Below, in pieces: positions 18,437 to 25,421 of a stretch of DNA of 64,000 bases (the first letter of the stretch is position 1; each line of letters begins with the position of its first letter). The translations under genes and the position numbers were made by a program. Source of the stretch: an uncultured Psychroserpens sp. (GTDB lineage: Bacteria; Bacteroidota; Bacteroidia; Flavobacteriales; Flavobacteriaceae); NCBI RefSeq assembly GCF_947503375.1, contig NZ_CANNDQ010000004.1, positions 62,001 to 126,000 of the forward strand, written 5' to 3'. The notes beneath the pieces were generated by a model, which was given only the letters and a program-made list of their open reading frames with translations, did not search any database and was not told the origin of the DNA.

Positions 18437-18464
18437 AAAGAAGCCTTTCGGCTTCTTTTTTTTT
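18437..18464. terminator. Bidirectional terminator after ilvE
   Basis: A GAAGCC/GGCTTC stem with a TTTC loop, extended by A- and T-tracts on both sides. It serves ilvE (+) and the convergent MazG-like gene (-), whose stop overlaps the T-tract. Confidence 0.85.
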
Positions 18465-18849
18465 ATGATTCAAGAATTTCTTTAATATGTGGTTTAAAAT
18501 AATTGGGACCTTTTAGCACTTTACCATCTTCTCTGTAAATGGGCTCCCCATCATTGCCTAACTTACTCATATTGCTACGCTGTATTTCATCAAAAACTTC
18601 TTCAATCTTATGTTGTAAACCATGTTCAATTATGGTACCACATAAAATATACAACATATCTCCAAGTGCATCGGCTACTTCAACTAAGTCATTTTCATTA
18701 GCTGCTTCAAGATATTCTTCGTTTTCTTCACGCATTAACTTGTAACGTAGCATATTCTTTTCTAAACCTAAATCGGCCTTAGGTGTTTCCCTATGCCCTA
18801 TTTTAAATGCAGTATGAAATGCTTTTACAGCCTCAATTTTATTTTTCAT
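18463..18849 (-). CDS. MazG-like nucleoside triphosphate pyrophosphohydrolase
   Basis: A 128-residue all-alpha NTP pyrophosphatase-like protein. The magnesium-binding pattern is visible as REENEEYLEAAN (ExxEE type) and, one helix on, EVADALGDMLYILCG (ExxD). The start KIEAVKAFHTAFKIGHRETPK matches the phage/bacterial phosphoribosyl-ATP-diphosphatase-like group. Such enzymes hydrolyse non-canonical or excess NTPs to NMP and pyrophosphate. The substrate is not predictable here. Single gene, convergent with ilvE. Confidence 0.8.
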   Translation of the reverse strand: MKNKIEAVKAFHTAFKIGHRETPKADLGLEKNMLRYKLMREENEEYLEAANENDLVEVADALGDMLYILCGTIIEHGLQHKIEEVFDEIQRSNMSKLGNDGEPIYREDGKVLKGPNYFKPHIKEILES

Positions 18850-18997
18850 ATGGAATTATTTTACGATAAATCTCTAGTATTACTCTGTAATTAATACATA
18901 ATTTTATATTACTATTATTTCGAAATTCAAGAAAACATTAACTAGATTTTAAAGATTAATGTATTTAGTTTAATTATTTTTGCATAAAAATAGCTAT

Positions 18998-19183
18998 ATG
19001 TTTAGTAATGGTCAATGGATTTTTGGAATTTTATTCGCGATTGTTTTCGCGGTAATTATTTTTATGGCCTACAAAAAAGATTTTAAATTACATCAAAAGT
19101 ATTACAAAGGCAGTGTTTGGATTTTAATTGCTTTCGTTTCTTTCATTTTAATGATTTCTGCTATCAAATATATCTTCGTATAA
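18998..19183 (+). CDS. Small two-helix membrane protein, 61 aa
   Basis: Begins at the ATG at 18998; the frame is open upstream, but only a TTG (18980) lies there, and it falls inside a TATTTTTG promoter-like box (18975-18982). Two hydrophobic helices (IFGILFAIVFAVIIFMAY and VWILIAFVSFILMISAI) are linked by a basic loop (KKDFKLHQKYYKGS). I associate this layout with a conserved Flavobacteriaceae protein of unknown function, from memory only. Confidence 0.65.
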   Translation: MFSNGQWIFGILFAIVFAVIIFMAYKKDFKLHQKYYKGSVWILIAFVSFILMISAIKYIFV

Positions 19184-19297
19184 TTATTTCGAAGACGTTT
19201 CTCTCTCTTTTTACATTAATATAATCCGTTGTTTGTAGCTAATTAAGCAACAATGATGACATTCTGTGCATTTTAAGATGTAATGTAAACAAAAGTC

Positions 19298-19381
19298 ATG
19301 ATAGTAGTTTTCTTAATTCTTACGTTAATCGTAATTAACTTTCTCCTTTTGAAGTTTAGTAGCAACAAATACAAGAGTTAA
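19298..19381 (+). CDS. Possible membrane microprotein, 27 aa
   Basis: ATG at 19298 opens a 27-codon frame: a single hydrophobic helix (MIVVFLILTLIVINFLLLKF) followed by a polar, basic SSNKYKS tail, a good inside-positive topology. It lies in an otherwise empty 292-base gap between the 61-residue membrane protein and the SRPBCC gene. Very short membrane peptides of this look occur in other flavobacterial genomes as far as I recall. A weak hairpin follows (GCCTTAT/ATAAGGC, 19407-19430). No homology evidence is available here. Confidence 0.35.
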   Translation: MIVVFLILTLIVINFLLLKFSSNKYKS

Positions 19382-19475
19382 AATAAAAAATGAAGGGTCT
19401 CGAGAAGCCTTATAAAATAACTAATAAGGCAAAATTGATTATATTTGATTACCTAATCAAAAAATAATCAAAATC

Positions 19476-20495
19476 ATGAAAGCGCTCAAGTACATTTTAT
19501 TTTTAATCCTAATACTCATCATAGGTTTGGCAATTTATATTGCTGTTCAGCCAAATTCTTTTGAAGTAAAACGAACAAAAACTATAAATGCGCCTTCAGC
19601 AGTTATTTATGAAAATATAATAGATCTTAAAAACTGGGAAGCTTGGTCATCTTGGGTTGAAGCTGATCCAGATATGAAAATAACATTAGGAGAACAAACT
19701 AAAGGTATTAATGGTTCTTATAAGTGGGAAGATAAAGATGGTGTTGGTAAAATGAAAATTGTCGATGCTACGCCTTATACATCAATTAAACAGGAAATGC
19801 AGTTTGCTGAATTTCCAAAATCTGATATATCTTGGGATTTAGCATCTAATGAGGATGGATCTACAGATGTGACTTGGACGATTAATGGGAAAGATCTTCC
19901 TTTCGGATTTAAAGCGTTCTCAGTTCTCTCAGGTGGTATGGAAAAGCAAATCGGTCCACACTATGAAAGAAGTTTAGAAAAGCTAGATAGTATTGTTGTT
20001 ACAGACATGAAAAAATATAGTATCACCGTTGATGGTATCACCAAACATAGTGGTGGGTTTTACCTGTATAATACAACCTCTTGTAAAATGTCTGATTTCA
20101 AAGAAAAAATGCAAGAAATGATGCCTAAAATTGGTGCTTATGCAATAACAAATAATATAACAATGGCTGGAAATCCCTTTGTTATCTATCATAAATGGGA
20201 TACCGAAAATGACGCTGTTATTTTCTCGTGCTGCATCCCAACAACTACAAAAGTAATAACAACCGAATCAGATGTGTTAACAGGTCAATTAGAACCATTT
20301 AAAGCTGTAAAAACAGTATTAAAAGGTGATTATGAAAATCTTGCTGAAGCTTGGACTAAAGCTATGGCCTATATTGAAGAAAACAACCTAGAGCAACCAG
20401 AGACAGGACCAGCTATAGAATCTTATCTAACAGATCCAATGAATACACCTAATCCTGCAAATTGGATTACTGAGATTTATTTAGCTGTTAACTAA
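19476..20495 (+). CDS. SRPBCC domain plus GyrI-like effector-binding domain protein
   Basis: A 339-residue protein. An N-terminal membrane anchor (ILFLILILIIGLAIYIAV) precedes a START/Bet v1-like SRPBCC domain at about residues 28-165 (KTINAPSAVIYENIIDLKNW is typical). A C-terminal domain of about 165 residues resembles the GyrI/SOUL-type effector-binding fold, ending in a DPMNTPNPANWITEIY motif. The fold can bind hydrophobic small molecules; no ligand is known here. Its stop overlaps the crcB start by 1 base (TAATG), indicating coupling. Confidence 0.78.
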   Translation: MKALKYILFLILILIIGLAIYIAVQPNSFEVKRTKTINAPSAVIYENIIDLKNWEAWSSWVEADPDMKITLGEQTKGINGSYKWEDKDGVGKMKIVDATPYTSIKQEMQFAEFPKSDISWDLASNEDGSTDVTWTINGKDLPFGFKAFSVLSGGMEKQIGPHYERSLEKLDSIVVTDMKKYSITVDGITKHSGGFYLYNTTSCKMSDFKEKMQEMMPKIGAYAITNNITMAGNPFVIYHKWDTENDAVIFSCCIPTTTKVITTESDVLTGQLEPFKAVKTVLKGDYENLAEAWTKAMAYIEENNLEQPETGPAIESYLTDPMNTPNPANWITEIYLAVN

Positions 20496-20863
20496 TGATA
20501 AAGCAACTTGTATTAGTATTTCTTGGTGGTGGCGTTGGCAGTGCTTTACGTTTTATCTTAGGAAAGTATTTCAACAGTTCTGAAAATGGGATTCCATATG
20601 GCACTTTCGCTACCAACATTATTGGTAGTCTTTTAATTGGAATTATTCTTGGTTTGGCTTCAAAAAACGATTCGTTGACCACTAATCAAACACTATTACT
20701 TGCTACTGGTTTTTGTGGTGGTTTTACAACCTTTTCAACATTTGCATACGAAAACCATGTATTTCTAAAATCTGGTGATTTTACCTCTTTTGCTATTTAT
20801 ACCATTGCTAGTTTTATAATTGGATTTTTAGCAGTTTTCTTTGGTATGCATATTGTAAAATAA
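20495..20863 (+). CDS. crcB: Fluoride efflux transporter CrcB (Fluc)
   Basis: A 122-residue protein with four membrane helices. Diagnostic motifs are GGGVGSALRFILGKYF, TFATNIIGSLLIGI (conserved Asn) and the pore signature GFCGGFTTFSTFAYE with its Phe residues. Fluc channels form antiparallel dimers that let fluoride out of the cytoplasm. A single gene suggests a homodimer. The start overlaps the SRPBCC stop, and there is no room for a fluoride riboswitch in front of it. The stop is 3 bases from the convergent DUF1684 gene. Confidence 0.92.
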   Translation: MIKQLVLVFLGGGVGSALRFILGKYFNSSENGIPYGTFATNIIGSLLIGIILGLASKNDSLTTNQTLLLATGFCGGFTTFSTFAYENHVFLKSGDFTSFAIYTIASFIIGFLAVFFGMHIVK

Positions 20864-20866
20864 AGC

Positions 20867-21469
20867 TTAATGCTTTTTATAAGCCTTTACGCCAGCTTTA
20901 ATTTCTAAGGCCAAATAATTATCTCTTGGTACTATTGGACATGAATACACTTCATTATAAGCACAATATGGGTTGTATGCACTGTTAAAATCGATTTCAA
21001 TGCTATCTCCATCTGGAATTCGTAAGTCTATATAACGACCACCTCCATAGCTCTCCGCTCCATTGGTATCGTCTAAAAATGGTAAGAACAAATAATCTTC
21101 ATAACCTTCAAGATCCATTGTTTCTTTACCTTGATAGACATTCAACTGAAATGTCTTTCCTTTTAATTGAAAAGTTAAAACTCCAAAAATACGCTCTGGT
21201 GAAACACGACTGGTTGTTGTTTTCATGTTGAACCATTCAGTATTTGGCGTTCGCTCTAAACTTGCAGTAACCACATACGTTGAATCAAACTTGAAAAAAT
21301 CTAAGCCAGTAAATGTTTTTAGATCTTTTGCTTTTAAAGGCGATTTGGTTGCATCTTTATATTCGGCATTAAGATTTTTTTGAAATTGAGTCTCTCCCGA
21401 AACAGGCGTTTTTTCTTGAGCACAACTTAACGTGCAGATCAATAATACGATCAAAGCGTAAGATTTCAT
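20867..21469 (-). CDS. DUF1684 family lipoprotein
   Basis: About 200 residues. I start at the ATG at 21469 because it gives a lipoprotein signal (MKSYALIVLLICTLSC) and because a TATTTTTG promoter box at 21495-21488 covers the upstream alternative at 21490. DUF1684 signs are FGVLTFQLKGKTFQLNVYQG, YGGGRYIDLRIPDGDSIEID and FNSAYNPYCAYNEVYSCPI near the C-terminus. The family is widespread in Bacteroidota and Actinomycetota, and its function is unknown. Convergent with crcB, divergent from the MFS gene. Confidence 0.85.
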   Translation of the reverse strand: MKSYALIVLLICTLSCAQEKTPVSGETQFQKNLNAEYKDATKSPLKAKDLKTFTGLDFFKFDSTYVVTASLERTPNTEWFNMKTTTSRVSPERIFGVLTFQLKGKTFQLNVYQGKETMDLEGYEDYLFLPFLDDTNGAESYGGGRYIDLRIPDGDSIEIDFNSAYNPYCAYNEVYSCPIVPRDNYLALEIKAGVKAYKKH

Positions 21470-21487
21470 AATTATCAATTTGAAATC

Positions 21488-21495
21488 CAAAAATA
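21488..21495 (-). promoter_or_regulatory. -7 element for the DUF1684 gene
   Basis: TATTTTTG on the minus strand, an exact TAnnTTTG match, 19 bases from the ATG at 21469. It supports that start. Confidence 0.5.
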
Positions 21496-21515
21496 CAACT
21501 TAAAGATATTTTTTA

Positions 21516-21523
21516 TAGATTTG
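21516..21523 (+). promoter_or_regulatory. -7 element for the MFS leader transcript
   Basis: TAGATTTG matches TAnnTTTG. It predicts a transcript start near 21530 and therefore a leader of about 165 bases before the MFS start codon. No clear TTG is seen at the right distance upstream. Confidence 0.4.
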
Positions 21524-21544
21524 AATATTAATAATAAGCGAATC

Positions 21545-21619
21545 ATGCTAAACTTCGTCGTAACATATACAAAAAGACAGACCTCTTTTTTAAAGAGTCG
21601 GACTTACTATATGCTATGA
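21545..21619 (+). CDS. Candidate leader peptide, 24 aa
   Basis: ATG at 21545 to TGA at 21617-21619 (MLNFVVTYTKRQTS, then FLKSRTYYML). The frame runs through both arms of the first hairpin and stops about 28 bases before the terminator, so a translating or stalled ribosome would decide which hairpins can form. There is no run of one amino acid, which would fit drug-induced stalling better than amino-acid starvation. Support is only positional. Confidence 0.35.
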   Translation: MLNFVVTYTKRQTSFLKSRTYYML

Positions 21620-21647
21620 TAATATAAATATTTAACCAATCAATCAT

Positions 21648-21677
21648 AAAAAGTCCGACGATATCGTCGGACTTTTT
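21648..21677 (+). terminator. Strong terminator directly upstream of the MFS gene
   Basis: A perfect 30-base palindrome (AAAAAGTCCGACGAT and its complement), ending in TTTTT and 20 bases before the MFS ATG. Its place between divergent genes, ahead of a start codon, is odd unless it is a conditional terminator or an insulator. Confidence 0.75.
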
Positions 21678-21697
21678 ACATTTATACAACAGTCAAA

Positions 21698-22912
21698 ATG
21701 AAAACAATAATCAATCATTACAAAGCATCTTTTGAAGGCCTTTCAAAGGAAATTTGGTACCTCTCTTTAATTACATTAATTAATAGAGCTGGTACTATGG
21801 TTATTCCTTTTTTATCACTGTACCTTACAAAAAGTCTTGACTTCAGCAAAGATGATGCTGGTTGGATTTTAGCATGTTTTGGAATAGGTTCTGTAATTGG
21901 CGGCTGGCTTGGAGGAAAATTGACAGACAAAATTGGATACTATAAAGTAATGATTATTAGCCTTTTTATTACGGGCATAAATTTTATTATTCTACAATAT
22001 ATCACCTCTTTCATAGGCTTATGTCTTGCTATTTTATTTCTAATGATAATTGCTGACTCCTTTCGTCCTGCCGTTTATGTTTCAATAAAGGCATATAGCA
22101 AGCCAAAAAACCAAACGAGATCGTTAGCTTTACTAAGATTGGCAATAAATATTGGAATGGGAATCGGACCTACCATTGCTGGTTTGATTATTGTCATGGA
22201 AGGCTATGATTTATTATTCTGGATTGATGGCCTAACATGTATTTTTGCAGTATTACTTTTTAAATACTTAGTCAAATCTCCAGAGAAAGTAATTCAAGAA
22301 ACAAAGGCTGATGATACCAAAAAAGATTTAAATATTGTATACAAAGACTTTACCTATTGGATTTTCATTGCGATTTGTTTCTTTATGGGAATGGCTTTTA
22401 TGCAATTAATTGTTACAATGCCAGTATATTATAATGAAATCTTCGGGCTAGATGAATTTAAAATTAGTTTAATCCTTGTTATTAATATTGTTATTATCAT
22501 TCTTTTTGAAATGCCTTTGATTAGTTTTTTAGAAAAAACCAATATTTCTATAACAACCTATATTCTTACCGCTTCATTACTTATGAGTTTAAGCTTCTTA
22601 GTGTTATATGAAAATTATTGGATTGGAATTCTAATTTTAAGCATGATCATAATTACTTTGGGTGAAATGTTAGGGTTTCCATATACGAATAAGTTTGCTC
22701 TAAGTAGAACTAAAGAGGGTGTTGAAGGAAGCTACATGGCACTGTATGCCATCGCTTTTTCATTATCACATATATTTAGTCCGAAAATTGGACTAAATAT
22801 CGTTGAAAACTATGGATACCAAGTAAACTGGCTTTTAACTTGTGCTTATGGCATTATAGGAGTTATACTATCTCTATGGCTTCAAAAACGAATAAAAAGC
22901 AACCCAAAATGA
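21698..22912 (+). CDS. MFS transporter (multidrug-efflux-like)
   Basis: A 404-residue inner-membrane protein with about 12 hydrophobic helices. Motif A of the major facilitator superfamily is between helices 2 and 3: GGKLTDKIGYYKVM. The first helix reads LITLINRAGTMVIPFLSLYL, typical of the drug:H+ antiporter type (MdtH/YfcJ-like). A longer cytoplasmic loop (VKSPEKVIQETKADDTKKD) separates the two halves. The substrate is not predictable. It is preceded by the candidate attenuator and overlaps the next gene (ATGA), so the VOC protein is made with it. Confidence 0.87.
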   Translation: MKTIINHYKASFEGLSKEIWYLSLITLINRAGTMVIPFLSLYLTKSLDFSKDDAGWILACFGIGSVIGGWLGGKLTDKIGYYKVMIISLFITGINFIILQYITSFIGLCLAILFLMIIADSFRPAVYVSIKAYSKPKNQTRSLALLRLAINIGMGIGPTIAGLIIVMEGYDLLFWIDGLTCIFAVLLFKYLVKSPEKVIQETKADDTKKDLNIVYKDFTYWIFIAICFFMGMAFMQLIVTMPVYYNEIFGLDEFKISLILVINIVIIILFEMPLISFLEKTNISITTYILTASLLMSLSFLVLYENYWIGILILSMIIITLGEMLGFPYTNKFALSRTKEGVEGSYMALYAIAFSLSHIFSPKIGLNIVENYGYQVNWLLTCAYGIIGVILSLWLQKRIKSNPK

Positions 22913-23286
22913 ATCTAAATCAAATTACCATTCCATCCCTTGATGTCGAAAAAGCATCGAGGTTTTACAAAACATTAGGATTACAGCTTATTGTTGAAGC
23001 ATTACCTCGTTACGTTCGCTTTGAATGTCCAGATGGTAATGCTACATTTTCAATTCATAAAGTAAATACATTACCAAAAGGTCAAGGCATTACTATATAT
23101 TTTGAAGACGACAATCTAGATACATTGGTAAACACACTTCAGCAAAAAGGAATTATATTTACATCATTACCAGAAGATAAATCATGGCTTTGGCGTGAAG
23201 CGCATTTAAATGATATAGATGGCAACCATATAATCTTATTTAAAGCTGGTGAAAATAGAAAAAATCCTCCATGGCGCATTAACTAA
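22909..23286 (+). CDS. VOC/glyoxalase superfamily protein
   Basis: A 125-residue single-domain protein. The frame is open upstream inside the MFS gene, but the ATG at 22909 overlaps the MFS TGA (ATGA) and gives a standard VOC start: MNLNQITIPSLDVEKASRFY, then KTLGLQLIVE. The closing block is WREAHLNDIDGNHIILFKAG, with the DxxGN and a Glu/His typical of the fold. The coupling to an efflux pump suggests a role in handling a toxic small molecule, as in bleomycin or fosfomycin resistance proteins; that is inference. Confidence 0.82.
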   Translation: MNLNQITIPSLDVEKASRFYKTLGLQLIVEALPRYVRFECPDGNATFSIHKVNTLPKGQGITIYFEDDNLDTLVNTLQQKGIIFTSLPEDKSWLWREAHLNDIDGNHIILFKAGENRKNPPWRIN

Positions 23287-23296
23287 ATATACATAA

Positions 23297-24051
23297 ATGA
23301 AACACCTAGTATTTTTATTGATTTTTACATTTTTGATTAGCTGCAATAGTAATACGGAAAATGATATACCTAAAGCTGTCATAAATGAAGTTCAAAAGGA
23401 CCAAAAAAAGTTTCCAGAGCTTAAACCAAATCGTTACAATGTGGCATTTTTAATTATGAATGGTGTTTACAATACCGAATTAACTGCACCTTTTGACATC
23501 TTTCAACATACTATTTTTAGAGATAGTATCAAACCAATGAATGTATTTACAGTAGCAAATACTAGTCACCCCATAGTTACTTTTGAAGGAATGCGTATTT
23601 TACCAGATTTCAATTATGTTAAAGATAGTCTACCAAAGATCGACATTCTAGTAGTACCAAGTGCAGAACACCACTTAGATACAGATCTGGAAGACTCTAC
23701 AATGATTAACTTCGTAAAACAAGTAGATCAAGAAGCTCAATTCGTTACTTCGCATTGCGATGGTGCGTTTGTATTAGCGAAGGCTGGATTACTAGATAAT
23801 TCTGTAGCTACCACTTTTCCAAGTGACATAGATACAATGCGTGAACGTTTTCCAAATTTAGACATAAGAAAAGAGGTTCTTTTCGTACATGATGGTAAAT
23901 ACATCACTTCAGCTGGAGGTGCAAAATCATTTGAAGCTGCTTTTATCTGTGCGAATATCTTTACGGTAAGGCAATTGCTAAACGTCTTGCAAAAGGATTA
24001 GTAATAGATTGGGAATTAGAAAATATTCCGCATTTGATCATTGAAAAATAA
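23297..24051 (+). CDS. DJ-1/PfpI family lipoprotein, frameshifted near the 3' end
   Basis: The frame as read ends at a TAG at 24001 (234 residues). It has a lipoprotein signal (FLLIFTFLISC), a DJ-1/PfpI core, and the nucleophile Cys in VTSHCDGAFVLAKAG. After SAGGAKSFEAA the frame gives a non-homologous tail. One frame over, the text continues YLCEYLYGKAIAKRLAKGL, then VIDWELENIPHLIIEK, ending at 24051. That is the C-terminus I expect for this family and it finishes 2 bases before the next gene. One base seems to be missing in the TTTT run at 23941-23944. Confidence 0.8.
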
Positions 24052-24053
24052 CA

Positions 24054-24497
24054 CTACTTCAATGGTTTAACTTCGTTGTGCTTTATAACATGAGACAATA
24101 CTATTTGTGTTTTGGTTTCACCATAGACTATTAATTGATCAATAAAAGATTCTAAGTGTTTTTGATTTTTCAAAACGACTTCCATTACTATATTTTCATT
24201 ACCTGTAATGCGATAACAATTAATAACCTCATCGTATGTTTTTACTTTTTCTAAAAACGGCTTCAACATGCCCATAAAAGCACGAAGTGTAATTAATGCT
24301 TTTAATTGATATCCAACTTCAAAAGGAGATACTAAAGCATTATAATTTTGAATAATACCAGCGTCTTCCATTTTTTTAATACGCTCAGATACCGCAGGAG
24401 AACTTATCCCAACTTGTCGCCCAATTTCTGCATTAGACTGACGAGCGTTTGTTTGTAGACATTTCAAAATCTTCCAATTAAGATGATCTATATTCAT
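24054..24497 (-). CDS. Lrp/AsnC family transcriptional regulator
   Basis: A 147-residue regulator. The N-terminal winged helix-turn-helix is SNAEIGRQVGISSPAVSERI at about residues 20-40. The C-terminal RAM domain starts near residue 65 (LKALITLRAFMG) and includes CYRITGNENIVMEVVLKNQK. Lrp-type proteins form octamer-like rings and respond to amino acids. It is divergent from the 131-residue hypothetical gene and convergent with the DJ-1 gene. The target is unknown. Confidence 0.92.
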   Translation of the reverse strand: MNIDHLNWKILKCLQTNARQSNAEIGRQVGISSPAVSERIKKMEDAGIIQNYNALVSPFEVGYQLKALITLRAFMGMLKPFLEKVKTYDEVINCYRITGNENIVMEVVLKNQKHLESFIDQLIVYGETKTQIVLSHVIKHNEVKPLK

Positions 24498-24612
24498 TTA
24501 AAGAAACAAACTAATATACGTTAATAGTTAAATCAAATATACATTTTTACTTTAATATCTAAAGCATAATTTCATTACTTGTCACTAATTTTGTTACAAT
24601 TGCTATTAAAAA

Positions 24613-25008
24613 ATGAATTATAATATCCCATCTCATTTATCTGAACTGCCTATATATAAAAAGGCTATAGATATTCTTGTGCTTTCAAGAAGTATATCAA
24701 GCTATATTAGTCAAGATCTATCCTATTTAAGACCAGATGGTAAGGAAGACACTCATATCTATTTTTCTGGAGATATCATTCAACAATCGGAATCTTTAGC
24801 TCCTGAAATTGAAAAAGCGCAAGCAGAGCGTTTTTCAGAAAAAAAACACAAGCATATTGCTTCGTTAGAGCGCTTGATACATCGTTTGCATCTTAACTGT
24901 AATCGTCTGCAACATTGTAATAGTAATGGAAAAGATTATCTACCAATACTACAAGGGGAACTTAAAAAGTTTAAGCGTTTACAACGCAGTTGGATGTTAA
25001 CTTTATAA
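24613..25008 (+). CDS. Hypothetical protein, helical bundle
   Basis: A 131-residue soluble protein. It looks fully helical, with the start PSHLSELPIYKKAIDILVLS and a basic C-terminal half (KKHKHIASLERLIHRLHLNC, LQGELKKFKRLQRSW). The 'LPIYKKA' opening recalls the S23/bAvd-like four-helix-bundle proteins, but the match is weak. I do not recognise a named family. Its stop overlaps by 6 bases the end of a small minus-strand reading frame at 25003-25158. Confidence 0.7.
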   Translation: MNYNIPSHLSELPIYKKAIDILVLSRSISSYISQDLSYLRPDGKEDTHIYFSGDIIQQSESLAPEIEKAQAERFSEKKHKHIASLERLIHRLHLNCNRLQHCNSNGKDYLPILQGELKKFKRLQRSWMLTL

Positions 25009-25158
25009 GTTATCAAACCTAGAAGATTGCTCGATAGACTTTGGAGAAACGATATAACTATCGGCCAAAAAGTATTTTTCTGATTTAATAATCCTTGACA
25101 ACCAATCTAAATGATTTTTTGATTGTCGCTTAAAGTTGTAATTTAAAGTAGCTTCCAT
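25003..25158 (-). CDS. Small hypothetical protein, 51 aa
   Basis: ATG at 25158 to TAA at 25003, convergent with and overlapping the neighbouring gene's stop by 6 bases. Composition and codon use look coding: mixed charged and aromatic residues, as in FKRQSKNHLDWLSRIIKSEK and YFLADSYIVSPKSIEQSSRF. No signal peptide or membrane helix. I recognise no family. It fills most of the left half of a gap that would otherwise be 413 bases. Confidence 0.4.
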   Translation of the reverse strand: MEATLNYNFKRQSKNHLDWLSRIIKSEKYFLADSYIVSPKSIEQSSRFDNL

Positions 25159-25421
25159 AATTCATACATTTTCGTTCGTAAACTTGAGTGGTATAAAATT
25201 ACATTTGGAAACTTCAACTTCTGCTAATCAAAATTTAAATTAGTTAAATCGTAACATTTTTCCTTTCATCTGTATTGACTTGCAAAATTTAACGATAAAA
25301 CTCAATATAAATTACAAATCATTGAAAATCAATATTTTGAAATTTTAATTTTCAGTAGCATTCAATTGCAATACCTCGAAAACACTGTGTTTTTTGCTAA
25401 TAAATGTGTGATGCATTAGGA
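25159..25421. other. Gene-free AT-rich stretch
   Basis: Between the 51-residue reading frame and the end of icmF. I see no convincing reading frame, RNA gene or strong terminator. There are only AT-rich imperfect repeats (GAAAAT/ATTTTC around 25325-25354) and a short AAAACAC/GTGTTTT palindrome near 25380. Confidence 0.5.

Larger units (their letters stand above)
21530..21697 (+). promoter_or_regulatory. Candidate translation-coupled attenuator in the MFS leader
   Basis: Four arms are visible. Arm 1 (21574-21588) pairs with arm 2 (21592-21605), 12 base pairs with two mismatches and a bulge. Arm 2 contains GTCGGACTT (21597-21605), which pairs perfectly with AAGTCCGAC (21651-21659) in arm 3. 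Arms 3 and 4 make a perfect terminator (21648-21677). This is the mutually exclusive 1:2, 2:3, 3:4 layout of amino-acid or drug attenuators. A 24-codon reading frame crosses the 1:2 hairpin. Function is inferred. Confidence 0.5.

Noticed and set aside
20400..20495. Fluoride riboswitch expected before crcB
   Set aside because: crcB overlaps the upstream gene by 1 base and the preceding sequence is coding; no riboswitch motif is visible.
25378..25393. AAAACAC/GTGTTTT palindrome near the icmF end as a terminator
   Set aside because: The arms leave no loop and there is no T-run on the icmF strand.
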